The position numbers and the translations under genes were made by a program. From Pseudomonadota bacterium (GTDB taxonomy: Bacteria; Pseudomonadota; Alphaproteobacteria; Caulobacterales; Caulobacteraceae): a stretch of DNA of 64,000 nt. Below, piece by piece: positions 1-8,938 of this stretch. The notes under the pieces are model-generated. The model saw only the letters and a list, made by a program, of their open reading frames with translations, had not been told where the DNA came from and ran no database searches. Position 1 is the first letter of the stretch; every line of letters begins with the position of its first letter. The DNA is taken from the NCBI GenBank assembly GCA_020161365.1, contig JAIUNU010000010.1, positions 62,001 to 126,000 on the forward strand, read 5' to 3'.

Positions 1-1260
1 CTGGTCGGCGCACGCGACGGTCATGACTTCGTGGCCCAGGCGGTGGCGAACGGCGCGGCGGGCGTCCTGGCCGCCAAGGCCGTCGACGCCCCGGCGGTGA
101 TGGTCGCCGACACCTTCAAGGCGCTGGAGGCTCTGGGCGTCGCAGCCCGTGAGCGCGCGCCGCAATGCAAGCGCGGGGCGGTGACCGGCTCGGTCGGCAA
201 GACCAGCGTGACCCGCGCCATCGAGGCGGGTCTGCGACTTGCCGGCCAGGCGCACGCCTCGGTCAAGAGCTACAACAACCACATCGGCGTGCCTTTGACC
301 CTCGCACGGATGCCGCGTGACACTGAGCGGGCGGTGTTCGAAGTGGGGATGAACCACGCCGACGAGATCGTTCCGCTGTCGGGCTTCGTGCAGCCGCACG
401 CGGTGGCGATCACCACGGTGGGTCCCGTTCACATCGAAAATTTCCCGGACGGCGAGGCGGGCGTCGCGCGCGCCAAGGCCGAGATCTTCGCGGGGTTGCG
501 GCCGGACGGCGTCGCCGTGCTGAACGCCGACAACCGCTGGTTCGATTATCTGAAGGGCGAGGCCGAGAAGGTCGGCGCGCGCGTCTGGAGCTTCGGCGAG
601 GCCGCCGGGGCGACCGCCCGCCTGACTGGGTTCAAGGTGGAGGACGCGGGGGCTACCGTTTCGGTCGACCTGCGGGGCGAACCGATCACGTTCTCCCTGC
701 TCCAGACCGGCGTCCACTGGGGCCCCAACAGCCTCTGCGTCCTCTTGATGTTGGAAGCGCTGGACGTGCCGCGGGAGACGGCCCTGGCCGCGCTGGCGGC
801 GTTCGCCCCCATCGAGGGCCGTGGGGCGGAGAAGACGATCCGGATTCCGGGCGGCGTCTTCACCCTGGTCGACGAGAGCTACAACGCCAACCCGGTCTCG
901 ATGCAGGCTGCATTGAAGACGCTCGGCGCGCGCAAGGTGACCGGCCGCAGGGTCATCGCCCTGACCGACATGCTCGAATTGGGCGAGGACTCCGAGCGGT
1001 TTCACGCCGAGCTTGCGGAGCCGATCGCGTCTGCAAACGTCGACGTGGTTTTTCTCGCGGGCGTCCACATGAAATCGCTGTGGGAGGCGCTTCCTCCGAC
1101 TCGGCGGGGCGGCTACGCGGAGGTTACTGAAAAGTTAACGTCGGTGCTGGCGGGGGCGATCCAGCCTGGCGACGTAGTGATGGTGAAGGGGTCGAATGGC
1201 TCCAAGGCCGGCGCGCTCGCCGCGGCCTTGGCCACGCTCGATCTTGGGGAACAGGGCTGA
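1..1260 (+). CDS. murF: UDP-MurNAc-tripeptide--D-Ala-D-Ala ligase MurF, 5' partial
   Basis: MurF adds D-Ala-D-Ala to UDP-MurNAc-tripeptide in the cytoplasm, the last soluble step of peptidoglycan precursor assembly. The frame is open from base 1 and already reads Mur-like residues (DGHDF) before the first possible internal GTG at 31, so the true start lies upstream of the window. The ATP-binding loop GSVGKTS is visible near codon 63, followed by the Mur ligase central domain ([20 protein letters not shown]) and a C-terminal domain with [11 protein letters not shown]. Its stop overlaps the mraY start by one base (TGATG), so the two are translationally coupled. Function is near certain from motifs and position. 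Confidence 0.97.
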   Translation: MVGARDGHDFVAQAVANGAAGVLAAKAVDAPAVMVADTFKALEALGVAARERAPQCKRGAVTGSVGKTSVTRAIEAGLRLAGQAHASVKSYNNHIGVPLTLARMPRDTERAVFEVGMNHADEIVPLSGFVQPHAVAITTVGPVHIENFPDGEAGVARAKAEIFAGLRPDGVAVLNADNRWFDYLKGEAEKVGARVWSFGEAAGATARLTGFKVEDAGATVSVDLRGEPITFSLLQTGVHWGPNSLCVLLMLEALDVPRETALAALAAFAPIEGRGAEKTIRIPGGVFTLVDESYNANPVSMQAALKTLGARKVTGRRVIALTDMLELGEDSERFHAELAEPIASANVDVVFLAGVHMKSLWEALPPTRRGGYAEVTEKLTSVLAGAIQPGDVVMVKGSNGSKAGALAAALATLDLGEQG

Positions 1261-2372
1261 TGCTGTACTTGCTGTACGAATGGCTGGCGCGCTCGCAAGA
1301 GCACTTTCCAGCCCTGAACCTGTTGAAATACCTGACCTTCCGGTCGGGCATGGCGATGCTCACCGCCTATATCGTCGCCGTGGCCATGGGCTCGCGCTTC
1401 ATCCGCTGGATGAAGGCCAAACAGGGCAAGGGTCAGCCGATCCGCACCGACGGCATCGCGCGCCACGTCACCGAAAAGGCCGGCACGCCCACCATGGGCG
1501 GCTTCATGATCCTGGCCGGGCTATTCGTCGGCGCGCTGCTGTGGGCCGACCTGCGCAATGTCCACGTCTGGGTCGTTCTGCTGGTCACTGGCAGCTACGG
1601 CGTGCTGGGCTTCATGGACGACTACGCCAAGGTCACCAAGCAGACGACGGCCGGCCTTTCGAGCGTCCAGAAGCTGGTGGCGCAGTTCATCGTCGCCATC
1701 ATCGCCACGGTCATCCTGGTCCTGTTCGCGCCCAAGTCGCCGATGACGCCGGGCATGGAGACCAGCCTGGTCTTCCCGATCTTCAAGGCGCTGGTGATCA
1801 ATCTCGGCTGGTTCTACGTCGCCTTCGCCGCGTTCACGATCGCCGGCTTCTCCAACGCCGTAAACCTGACCGACGGCCTGGACGGCCTGGCCATCGTGCC
1901 GGTGATGTTCGCCGCCTCGACCTTCGGCCTGATCGCCTACCTCGTGGGCAACTACAAGTTCGCCGACTACCTGAACCTGCACTTCGCCCCGGGCGTCGGC
2001 GAGCTGGCGGTGCTGTGCGGCGCGATCATCGGCGGGGGCATGGGCTTTCTCTGGTACAACGCGCCGCCGGCCAAGATCTTCATGGGCGACACTGGTTCGC
2101 TGGCCTTGGGCGGCGCGCTGGGCGCGATCGCCGTCTGCGCCAAGCACGAGCTGGTGCTGGGCATCGTCGGCGGCCTGTTCGTGGCCGAGGCGCTGTCGGT
2201 GATGATCCAGGTCGCCTACTTCAAGAAGACCGGCAAGCGGGTGTTCCTGATGGCCCCGATCCACCACCACTTCGAGAAGCTGGGCTGGGCCGAATCCACC
2301 GTCGTGATCCGCTTCTGGATCGTGTCGATGATCCTGGCCTTCATCGGTCTGGCCACGCTGAAGCTGCGATAG
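1260..2372 (+). CDS. mraY: phospho-MurNAc-pentapeptide transferase MraY
   Basis: MraY is the integral membrane enzyme that transfers phospho-MurNAc-pentapeptide to undecaprenyl phosphate to make lipid I. The 370-residue protein has about ten hydrophobic segments. The diagnostic Mg/substrate motif DDYAK is at residues 120-124, [10 protein letters not shown] is near residue 200, [10 protein letters not shown] follows, and the APIHHHFE histidine motif is near the C-terminus. Length is normal for the family. It overlaps murF by one base and is followed 11 bases later by murD. Confidence 0.98.
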   Translation: MLYLLYEWLARSQEHFPALNLLKYLTFRSGMAMLTAYIVAVAMGSRFIRWMKAKQGKGQPIRTDGIARHVTEKAGTPTMGGFMILAGLFVGALLWADLRNVHVWVVLLVTGSYGVLGFMDDYAKVTKQTTAGLSSVQKLVAQFIVAIIATVILVLFAPKSPMTPGMETSLVFPIFKALVINLGWFYVAFAAFTIAGFSNAVNLTDGLDGLAIVPVMFAASTFGLIAYLVGNYKFADYLNLHFAPGVGELAVLCGAIIGGGMGFLWYNAPPAKIFMGDTGSLALGGALGAIAVCAKHELVLGIVGGLFVAEALSVMIQVAYFKKTGKRVFLMAPIHHHFEKLGWAESTVVIRFWIVSMILAFIGLATLKLR

Positions 2373-2383
2373 GGGGCGAGCAG

Positions 2384-3799
2384 ATGATCCCCGTCCGCGG
2401 ATTCGAGGACAAGACCGTCGCGGTGTTCGGCCTGGGCCGCACCGGCCTGACGGCGGCGCGCGCCTTGATCGCGGGGGGCGCCAAGGTCGCGCTATGGGAC
2501 GAAAAGCCGGCCAGCCGCGAAGCGGCCGCCGCAGAGGGTTTTCCAGTCGTCGACCTGGAGGCCGCCGACTGGAGCCAGTTCGCCGCCCTGATGCTGTCGC
2601 CGGGCGTGCCGCTGACCCATCCCAAGCCCCACTGGACCGTCCAGAAGGCCAGGGCCGCCGGGGTCGAGGTGCTGGGCGATGTCGAGCTGTTCGCGCGCAC
2701 GGTCAACGCCGCGCCGGCCCACAAGCGCCCCAAGATCATCGCCATCACCGGCACCAACGGCAAGTCGACGACGACCGCCCTGATCGGTCACCTGTGCGCC
2801 TCGGCTGGCCGCGACACGCGCATCGGCGGCAATATCGGTCTCGGCGTTCTCGGCCTCGAGGACATGCACGGCGGCGCGGTCTATGTGCTGGAGCTGTCGT
2901 CCTACCAGCTGGACCTGACCTCCAGCCTGCACGCCGACGCGGTGGTGCTGCTGAACATCTCGCCCGACCATCTGGATCGCCACGGCGGCATGGACGGCTA
3001 TATCGCCGCCAAGCGCCGGATCTTCCTGAACCAGGGCAAGGGCGACACGGCGATCATCGGGGTCGACGACGCGTGGTGCCAGCAGATCTGCACCGAGATT
3101 ACCGCCGCCAACCGCCGCACCATCTGGCCCATCAGCGCCGGCAAGGCGATGGGCCGGGGCGTCTATGCGCTGCAGGGCGTTCTCTATGACGCGACCGGCG
3201 AGCGCGTGGTCGAGGTCGCCGACGTCCTGCGCGCCCGCAGCCTGCCGGGCCGTCACAACTGGCAGAACGCCGCCGCCGCCTATGCCGCCGCGCGCGCCAT
3301 CGGCATTCCGATGCAGGACGCGGTCGACGGTCTGATGACCTTCCCGGGCCTGGCGCACCGGATGGAGACGGTCGGCAAGCTCGGCAAGGTGCGTTTCGTC
3401 AATGACAGCAAGGCCACCAACGCCGACGCCGCGCGGCAGGCGATGTCGTCCTATCCGAAGTTCTATTGGATCGCCGGCGGCGTGGCTAAGGCCGGCGGCA
3501 TCGACGACCTGAAGGACCTGTTCCCCCGCATCGCCAAGGCCTACCTGATCGGCGAGGCGGCCGAGCCCTTCTCCTGGACGCTGGCGGGCAAGGCCGAATG
3601 CGTGCTCAGCGGCACGCTGGAGCGGGCGGTGCAGCAGGCCTATGCCGACGCCGCCGCCAGTGGGGAGGAGGCGATCGTGCTGCTGTCGCCCGCCTGCGCC
3701 TCGTTCGACCAGTTCAGCGATTTCGAGGCGCGCGGTGAGGCGTTCCGCGCCGCCGTCAACGGCCTCTCGGCGAGCAGCGGCAAGGCCGCTGTCGCTTAA
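2384..3799 (+). CDS. murD: UDP-MurNAc-L-alanine--D-glutamate ligase MurD
   Basis: MurD adds D-glutamate to UDP-MurNAc-L-Ala. The 471-residue protein starts at ATG 2384, where the family N-terminus (TVAVFGLGRTG, residues 11-21) begins. The same frame is open far upstream through mraY, but that part is an out-of-frame shadow. The ATP-binding loop GTNGKST is at residues 123-129, followed by GGNIG, the NISPDHLDRH motif and the C-terminal VNDSKATN motif. It sits 11 bases after mraY. The next gene starts three bases after its stop. Confidence 0.97.
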   Translation: MIPVRGFEDKTVAVFGLGRTGLTAARALIAGGAKVALWDEKPASREAAAAEGFPVVDLEAADWSQFAALMLSPGVPLTHPKPHWTVQKARAAGVEVLGDVELFARTVNAAPAHKRPKIIAITGTNGKSTTTALIGHLCASAGRDTRIGGNIGLGVLGLEDMHGGAVYVLELSSYQLDLTSSLHADAVVLLNISPDHLDRHGGMDGYIAAKRRIFLNQGKGDTAIIGVDDAWCQQICTEITAANRRTIWPISAGKAMGRGVYALQGVLYDATGERVVEVADVLRARSLPGRHNWQNAAAAYAAARAIGIPMQDAVDGLMTFPGLAHRMETVGKLGKVRFVNDSKATNADAARQAMSSYPKFYWIAGGVAKAGGIDDLKDLFPRIAKAYLIGEAAEPFSWTLAGKAECVLSGTLERAVQQAYADAAASGEEAIVLLSPACASFDQFSDFEARGEAFRAAVNGLSASSGKAAVA

Positions 3800-3802
3800 G
3801 GG

Positions 3803-5659
3803 ATGACCCCGCCGGCCGAGGCCCCCGAACCGGAGAGCGCCAAGGCCGCTTCGCCCCCCTGGCGCTCTGTCCTGCGGGTCGCAGCCATCGACCGCGCCAG
3901 CCTGAGGCAGGCCGGACGTCAAGCCCTGCCTTGGCTGGCCTGGCTGCGCCGGCGGACCCGATCTTCCGAACTTTGGGTCATCGCCGTCGCCACCGTGGTC
4001 GGTCTCGTGGCCGGCGCCCTGGCGGTGCTGCTCGGCGCGCTGGCCCACGGGACGCAGGTCTGGATCTTCGACTTCGATCCCAACCAGCGACTGTCGGCGC
4101 AGGCCCAGATCGAACCCTGGCGCCTGCTGGCCATTCCGCTGGGCGGTCTCGTGCTGGGCCTGTTCACCGCCGCGATCCTGCGCTTTCGACCCAGCCACGC
4201 CGTCGACCCGGTCGAGGCCAACGCCCTGCATGGCGGGCGGCTGTCGATCCGCGACAGCCTGTTCATCTGCATCCAGACGCTGATCTCGAACGGCTCGGGC
4301 GCGTCGGTCGGGCTGGAGGCCGCCTACGCCCAGGCCGGCGGGGCGACTGCGTCCTGGGTCGGACAACGGCTGAGCCTGCGACGGGGCGATCTGCGGATCC
4401 TGGTCGGCGCGGGCGCCGGCGCCGCGATCGCCGCAGCGTTCGGCGCGCCGCTGACCGGAGCCTTCTACGCGTTTGAGATCGTCATCGGCGCCTATACGGT
4501 CGCCAACATCGCGCCCGTGGCCGCCGCCGCGCTGGCGGGCGTGCTGGTCGCCAAGGCCCTCGGCTCGACGCCCTATCTGATCAAGACCTCGGTCGTCGCC
4601 ATTTCCTCGCCCGCCGACTACGCGCTCTACGGCTTGCTGGGCCTGCTCGCCGCCGTCTTCGGGGTGATGCTGATGCGCGCTGTCGCGGTCGCCGATCGAT
4701 GGGCGGCCAAGGCGCCGCTGCCGCGCTGGTCCAGGCCGGCGATCGGCGGCGTCGCCCTGGCGGCTCTGGCCCTGGCGACGCCGCAGACCCTGTCCGGCGG
4801 CCATGGGGCTCTACACCTGGACCTCAACAGCGACCTGCCGCTGAAGGTCCTGCTGGTGCTGATCCTGATGAAGTCCGTGGCCTCGATCGTTTCTCTGAGC
4901 TCTGGCTTTCGGGGCGGCCTGTTCTTCGCCGCGCTGTTTCTCGGGGCCTTGATGGGCCAGGCCTTCGCGCAGGTGGTGAACCTGACCGCGGGGACAGGGC
5001 ATCTCGATCCCATCGCGGCCTCGCTGGTCGGTATGGGCGCGCTGGGCGTCGCCATCGTCGGCGGGCCTTTCACCATGTCGTTCCTGGTGCTGGAGGCGAC
5101 GGGCGACTTCACCGTCACCGGCGCGACCCTGGCCGCGTCGCTGATCGCCAGCGCCGTCGTGCGCGAGACGTTCGGCTATTCGTTCTCGACCTGGCGGCTG
5201 CACCTGCGCGGCGAGACCATCCGCAGCGCTCACGATGTCAGCTGGATGCGTAACCTCACCGCCGGCAAGATGATGCGTCGCGACGTGAAGACCATTCCCG
5301 CTTCGACGCCCCTGGCCGAGTTTCGCCGTCGCTTTCCGCTGGGGTCGACCAAGCGCGCAGTGCTGACCGATGAGACCGGACGCTACGCCGGCATCGTCGC
5401 CACAGCCGCCGTCTATGCAGAGCCACCGGAACTCGAAGCGACGGTTGCGTCCCTGGCCGCCCATGCCCGCATCGCGCTGGCGCCGGAGCTGTCCATCAAG
5501 GCGATCATGACCGCCTTCGACGAAACCGGCGCCGACGAGCTGGCCGTCGTCGACGAGGGCGGCGAGGTGATCGGCTTGATCACCGAAGCCCACGTGACGC
5601 GACGCTATGCGGAAGAACTTGAGAAGGCGCGGCGCGAGTTGACGGGAGATACGGGGTAG
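3803..5659 (+). CDS. ClC-family chloride channel/antiporter with C-terminal CBS pair
   Basis: This is a predicted ClC-type anion channel or H+/Cl- exchanger of 618 residues. A basic N-terminal stretch is followed by about ten membrane segments. The selectivity-filter region reads GSGASVGLEAAY (around residues 160-172), a variant of the canonical GREGP motif, and SSGFRGGLFF matches the GxFxP region. After residue about 480 there are two CBS domains (KMMRRDVKTIPAS and IMTAFDETGADELAVVDE), which often bind adenine nucleotides. It begins three bases after the murD stop, so it is probably cotranscribed, although ClC proteins are not dcw members. Substrate and direction cannot be read from sequence. 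Confidence 0.88.
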   Translation: MTPPAEAPEPESAKAASPPWRSVLRVAAIDRASLRQAGRQALPWLAWLRRRTRSSELWVIAVATVVGLVAGALAVLLGALAHGTQVWIFDFDPNQRLSAQAQIEPWRLLAIPLGGLVLGLFTAAILRFRPSHAVDPVEANALHGGRLSIRDSLFICIQTLISNGSGASVGLEAAYAQAGGATASWVGQRLSLRRGDLRILVGAGAGAAIAAAFGAPLTGAFYAFEIVIGAYTVANIAPVAAAALAGVLVAKALGSTPYLIKTSVVAISSPADYALYGLLGLLAAVFGVMLMRAVAVADRWAAKAPLPRWSRPAIGGVALAALALATPQTLSGGHGALHLDLNSDLPLKVLLVLILMKSVASIVSLSSGFRGGLFFAALFLGALMGQAFAQVVNLTAGTGHLDPIAASLVGMGALGVAIVGGPFTMSFLVLEATGDFTVTGATLAASLIASAVVRETFGYSFSTWRLHLRGETIRSAHDVSWMRNLTAGKMMRRDVKTIPASTPLAEFRRRFPLGSTKRAVLTDETGRYAGIVATAAVYAEPPELEATVASLAAHARIALAPELSIKAIMTAFDETGADELAVVDEGGEVIGLITEAHVTRRYAEELEKARRELTGDTG

Positions 5660-5696
5660 GGGGCGACCCGGACGGGATATCTAACTGCACCGACCT

Positions 5697-5714
5697 CCCC
5701 GGCGAATGCCGGGG
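5697..5714. repeat. Short palindrome after the ClC gene (repeat fragment or terminator)
   Basis: CCCCGGC-gaat-GCCGGGG forms a perfect 7-bp stem 38 bases after the ClC stop and is followed by GGGCCCAGATCC. The wording resembles the palindromic intergenic element at 29227-29333. There is no T-tract, so a dispersed repeat fragment is more likely than a classical terminator. The rest of 5660-5880 holds nothing else convincing apart from GCTAGACT at 5864-5871, which resembles the Caulobacter housekeeping -10 element just ahead of the small ORF. Confidence 0.5.
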
Positions 5715-5880
5715 CCCAGATCCATCCGGAGCGGCTGGGGTTGGTGCGACATCGCGCGGCGTTCAGTGGCTGGCGTCAGTGGGTTCGATCTGGTTGGCGT
5801 TCGCCGGGAAGATCGGGCTTTCGGATGCAGCTGGAGTCTTGGCGCGCCGTTTGATTGACCTCGGCTAGACTCGCTTTTTA

Positions 5881-6117
5881 ATGTCCCATGATTGTATGGT
5901 TTGCATGAGCTCTATCTCTGGGTGTTTGAAAGCGAGTGGCATAAGAATGCTTCAACCTGACAATGACGCCTCTCGTTTCATCAGCTTGACCGGGCTCGCC
6001 ATTCTGGTCGTGTTCATTGGTGTCTTGCTGTGGCAGGCGCTCCGTGGCGACGACATCACGGTCGGGGTTAGACCGGGTGGGCGCTTGCCTGTTGTTTCAA
6101 GCGCTTCTGGGAACTGA
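5881..6117 (+). CDS. Possible small single-pass membrane protein
   Basis: This is an unrecognised ORF of 78 codons in the murD/ftsW interruption. One clear hydrophobic segment (FISLTGLAILVVFIGVLLW) is followed by a basic and polar tail, so it would be a small inner-membrane protein. The start is uncertain. ATG 5881 lies just after a -10-like GCTAGACT (5864-5871) and would give an almost leaderless message. ATG 5947 gives 56 residues and puts the membrane segment closer to the N-terminus, but has no good ribosome site. It lies convergent to the kinase gene that ends at 6149. It could be non-coding. Confidence 0.35.
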   Translation: MSHDCMVCMSSISGCLKASGIRMLQPDNDASRFISLTGLAILVVFIGVLLWQALRGDDITVGVRPGGRLPVVSSASGN

Positions 6118-6148
6118 CAGCCGTCGGCGAGCTCCCAACCTCCGCCCC

Positions 6149-7165
6149 TTACCCCAGCGGCATGAACGCGTCGGCCTTGTCCAGCGACGCCAGCGGCGCG
6201 TCGATGGCGCACCGCAGGCCGTCGGCGCAATAGTCGATCGAGACGGTGCCGGAGAGTTCGCCGGGCAGCGCGGCCTCGACGATCCGCGAGCCGAAACCAC
6301 GACGTTCCGGCGGGCGCACGGAAGGACCGCCGCTTTCGCGCCATTCGATATGCAGGCGGTCTTCAGGCTCGACCGTCCAGCTGACGTCCACATGGCCGGA
6401 GGGGGCGGACAGCGCGCCGTACTTCAGGGCGTTGATCGCCAATTCGTGGAAGGCCAGGGCCATGACGACGGCCGGCTTGGGCGAGACCTTCAGGTCGGGG
6501 CCCTTCACAGTCAGTTGTGACGGGTTCGAGCGGTAAGGCGTCACCGCACCATCGACGATCTGGCGCAGGCTGGCGGCGGACCAGTTCTGGTCGGTCAGCA
6601 CGTTGTGTGTCGCGGCGATGGCCATCAATCGTCCTTCGAGCGCGTCACGCACGGAAGACTCGACCCCGGCGTTGCGCAGCGACTGGTTGGCGATCGACTG
6701 GACGGTGGCCAGGGTGTTCTTGACCCGGTGGTTCAGCTCGTTGACCAGCAATTGGCGATGGTCTTCGGCCAGGCGTTCGCCGGTTACGTCGCGCGAGGTG
6801 GCCAGCACGCGGATCACCCGGCCGCCTTCCAGGATCGGCGACACGGTGGTGTCCCACCAGCGCGGCGCGCCCTTGGCGGTCGGGCACCAGGCCCGGAAGG
6901 CGACGGCGTGGCCGGCCATGGCCGCGCGCAGCGCCTCCTCCACCGTGGCCCGGCTCTGCGGCGGCCACATGTCGGGCCAGTACCGGTGACGGTTGCGGGC
7001 CTCGAAATCGTCGATCTCCAGAAGCAGCTTGCCCTGGGCGTTCATGTATTCGAGATGGCCGTCGGCGCTGATGACCCGGATGCAGTCCTGACTAGCTTCG
7101 ACGACGCTGAGGAAATAGGCCCCAGCGCCCTCCAGAACAGCCTTGTCGGATGCTTCGTCCGCCAC
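6149..7165 (-). CDS. PAS-containing HWE-family sensor histidine kinase
   Basis: This is a soluble 338-residue histidine kinase with no membrane segment. A PAS domain covers about residues 15-130, with a PAC-like end (RVLATSRDVTGE). The HWE/HisKA_2 kinase core follows. The phosphoacceptor is H146 in NELNHRVKN, the ATP-binding N-box is FHELAINALKYG (239-250), and the family signature IEWRE (273-277) plus the G-box GFGSRIVE (290-297) are present. No response regulator lies beside it, so it is an orphan kinase. It is transcribed against the dcw direction between murD and ftsW. The PAS input is not identifiable. Confidence 0.92.
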   Translation of the reverse strand: MADEASDKAVLEGAGAYFLSVVEASQDCIRVISADGHLEYMNAQGKLLLEIDDFEARNRHRYWPDMWPPQSRATVEEALRAAMAGHAVAFRAWCPTAKGAPRWWDTTVSPILEGGRVIRVLATSRDVTGERLAEDHRQLLVNELNHRVKNTLATVQSIANQSLRNAGVESSVRDALEGRLMAIAATHNVLTDQNWSAASLRQIVDGAVTPYRSNPSQLTVKGPDLKVSPKPAVVMALAFHELAINALKYGALSAPSGHVDVSWTVEPEDRLHIEWRESGGPSVRPPERRGFGSRIVEAALPGELSGTVSIDYCADGLRCAIDAPLASLDKADAFMPLG

Positions 7166-7275
7166 GCCATGTCCCCGACCGATAGGGGAATGATCACGTC
7201 ATGCGCGAAGAATACAAGCGATGGTTTTGAGTCCCCGACGGTTTTCAGGCCGAGCCGACGGCCTTGGGGCTTTGC

Positions 7276-7674
7276 TCAGTCGAAGAGCTCGGCCAGTTCG
7301 TCCAGCAGCGTTTCTCGCCAAGGCTCCAGATTGGCGACGCTGCGCGCCAGATCCAGGATGTCGCGCGCCTTCTCGACGTCCTCTGCGTCGGCCTCGTCGA
7401 CGGTTTCCAGCGCCTGCAACGCCTCGTGCGCGGCCTCGTAGCCGCCCGAAGCGACAAGTTCGACCAGCAGGGCGACATGGTCCGAACAGTCGAGGAAGCC
7501 TAGCGCGTGGATCAGTGGTCCGCGCTTGTCGGCTAGGTCAGGGCGCTGGATCAGTCGCACCAGCACCGCTTCGAGACCAGGCGTTCCCGCTTGCGCCAGC
7601 CGCAGGGCGAGGGCGTTGCGCTGGTCGGTATCGGCGGTGGTTTCCAGGAGGCGGATGTCGTCGGAGGCGGCCAT
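7276..7674 (-). CDS. Small HEAT-repeat-like protein
   Basis: This is a helical, acidic protein of 132 residues with repeated Leu/Ala-rich helix pairs (RNALALRLAQAG, DHVALLVELVASGG, YEAAHEALQALETV) that look like HEAT/Armadillo units, a protein-interaction fold. ATG 7674 is chosen because GAGGAAG lies just upstream. ATG 7704 would add ten residues but has no ribosome site. The frame stays open further upstream, into the ftsW 5' end, without protein-like character. It reads away from ftsW, with 91 bases between the two starts, so the interval must hold both promoters. No specific function can be assigned. Confidence 0.75.
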   Translation of the reverse strand: MAASDDIRLLETTADTDQRNALALRLAQAGTPGLEAVLVRLIQRPDLADKRGPLIHALGFLDCSDHVALLVELVASGGYEAAHEALQALETVDEADAEDVEKARDILDLARSVANLEPWRETLLDELAELFD

Positions 7675-7765
7675 GGCTTCCTCATCACGCGCTTTTCGCC
7701 GCATGTCCACGGGGTTAGACCGGTCCGGCAAGGTTTGATTAACCCTCCGACCCGACTCTCCGCCC

Positions 7766-8938
7766 ATGGCCTCCAACGCGACACATGCTTTCGCCCGCAC
7801 CGACCGCACCGCGCTCGGCCTGTGGTGGTGGACGACGGATCGCTGGCTGCTGGGCGCGACAGCGCTGCTGGTCACGCTGGGGATGCTTTTGTCGTTCGCC
7901 TCCAGCCCCGCTGCGGCGCAGCGGATCGGCATCAGCGATCAGTTCCACTTCGCCCTGCGCATGTGCTTCTTCGCCTCGGCCTCGTCGGTGCTGATGCTGG
8001 CCGTGTCGATGCTGTCGCCCAAGGGCATCCGGCGCGCGGCGTTCTTCATCTACATCGGCGCGATCGCGATCATGATCGCGCTGCCGTTCGTCGGTCACAA
8101 CGCCAAGGGGGCCACCCGCTGGCTGCAGTTCGGCGGCTTCACCCTCCAGCCGTCCGAGTTCATGAAGCCAGCCCTGATCGTGCTGGTCTCGTGGATGTTC
8201 GCCGAGGGCCAGAAGGGCGAGGGCGTCCCCGGGGTCTCGATCGCCTTCCTGCTCTACTTCATCGCCGTGGCCCTGCTGCTGATCCAGCCGGACGTAGGCC
8301 AGACGGTGCTGATCACCATCGCCTTCGGCGCGGCCTTCTGGATGGCCGGCGTTCCGATCTCTTGGATCATGGGCCTGGGCGCAGTGGCGCTGGCGGGGCT
8401 TTGTTCAACCTATTTCCTGTTCGATCACGTCCACGCGCGGGTGCAGAAGTTCCTCAGTCCCGATCAGGCCGACACGCATCAGGTCACCCGCGCCGCCGAG
8501 GCCATCCGCGCCGGTGGGCTGTTCGGTCGCGGTCCGGGCGAGGGGGTGATGAAGCGTCACGTGCCCGACCTGCACACCGACTTCATCTATTCGGTCGCGG
8601 CCGAGGAATACGGCCTGATCTTCTCGTGGTGCCTGATCAGCCTGTTCGCCTTCGTCGTCGTGCGCGGGCTCTACAAGGCCATGAAGCTGAACGACCCGTT
8701 CGAGCAGGTCGCAGCGGCCGGATTGTTCGTCCTTGTGGGTCAGCAGGCGCTGATCAATATCGCGGTGAACTTGAACATGATCCCAACCAAGGGCATGACG
8801 CTCCCGTTCATCAGTTACGGGGGCTCTTCGATGCTCGCGATGGGATTGACGCTGGGCATGGCCCTGGCCTTGGTGCGCAAGCGCCCCGGCGCCTATGGCG
8901 CGAGCGGTGAGTTCGGCTTCGGCCGCGCTGACGCCTGA
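7766..8938 (+). CDS. ftsW: Peptidoglycan glycosyltransferase FtsW (SEDS)
   Basis: FtsW is the SEDS-family lipid II polymerase of the divisome and works with the class B penicillin-binding protein FtsI. The 390-residue membrane protein has about ten hydrophobic segments. Family motifs include the GATRWLQFGGFTLQPSEF region, the periplasmic loop RGPGEGVMKRHVPDLHTDFI region with GRGPGEG, and the C-terminal LPFISYGGSS. It has no obvious ribosome site. Its stop overlaps the murG start by one base (TGATG). Confidence 0.97.
   Translation: MASNATHAFARTDRTALGLWWWTTDRWLLGATALLVTLGMLLSFASSPAAAQRIGISDQFHFALRMCFFASASSVLMLAVSMLSPKGIRRAAFFIYIGAIAIMIALPFVGHNAKGATRWLQFGGFTLQPSEFMKPALIVLVSWMFAEGQKGEGVPGVSIAFLLYFIAVALLLIQPDVGQTVLITIAFGAAFWMAGVPISWIMGLGAVALAGLCSTYFLFDHVHARVQKFLSPDQADTHQVTRAAEAIRAGGLFGRGPGEGVMKRHVPDLHTDFIYSVAAEEYGLIFSWCLISLFAFVVVRGLYKAMKLNDPFEQVAAAGLFVLVGQQALINIAVNLNMIPTKGMTLPFISYGGSSMLAMGLTLGMALALVRKRPGAYGASGEFGFGRADA

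Noticed and set aside
1196..2383. Upstream extension of the murD frame through mraY
   Set aside because: The extra 396 codons overlap mraY in another frame and show no Mur ligase sequence; murD begins at 2384.
2492..4804. Long minus-strand open frame of 770 codons opposite murD and the ClC gene
   Set aside because: It has the Arg/Gly/Gln-rich composition of antisense frames in GC-rich DNA, no recognisable domain, and lies across two certain genes.
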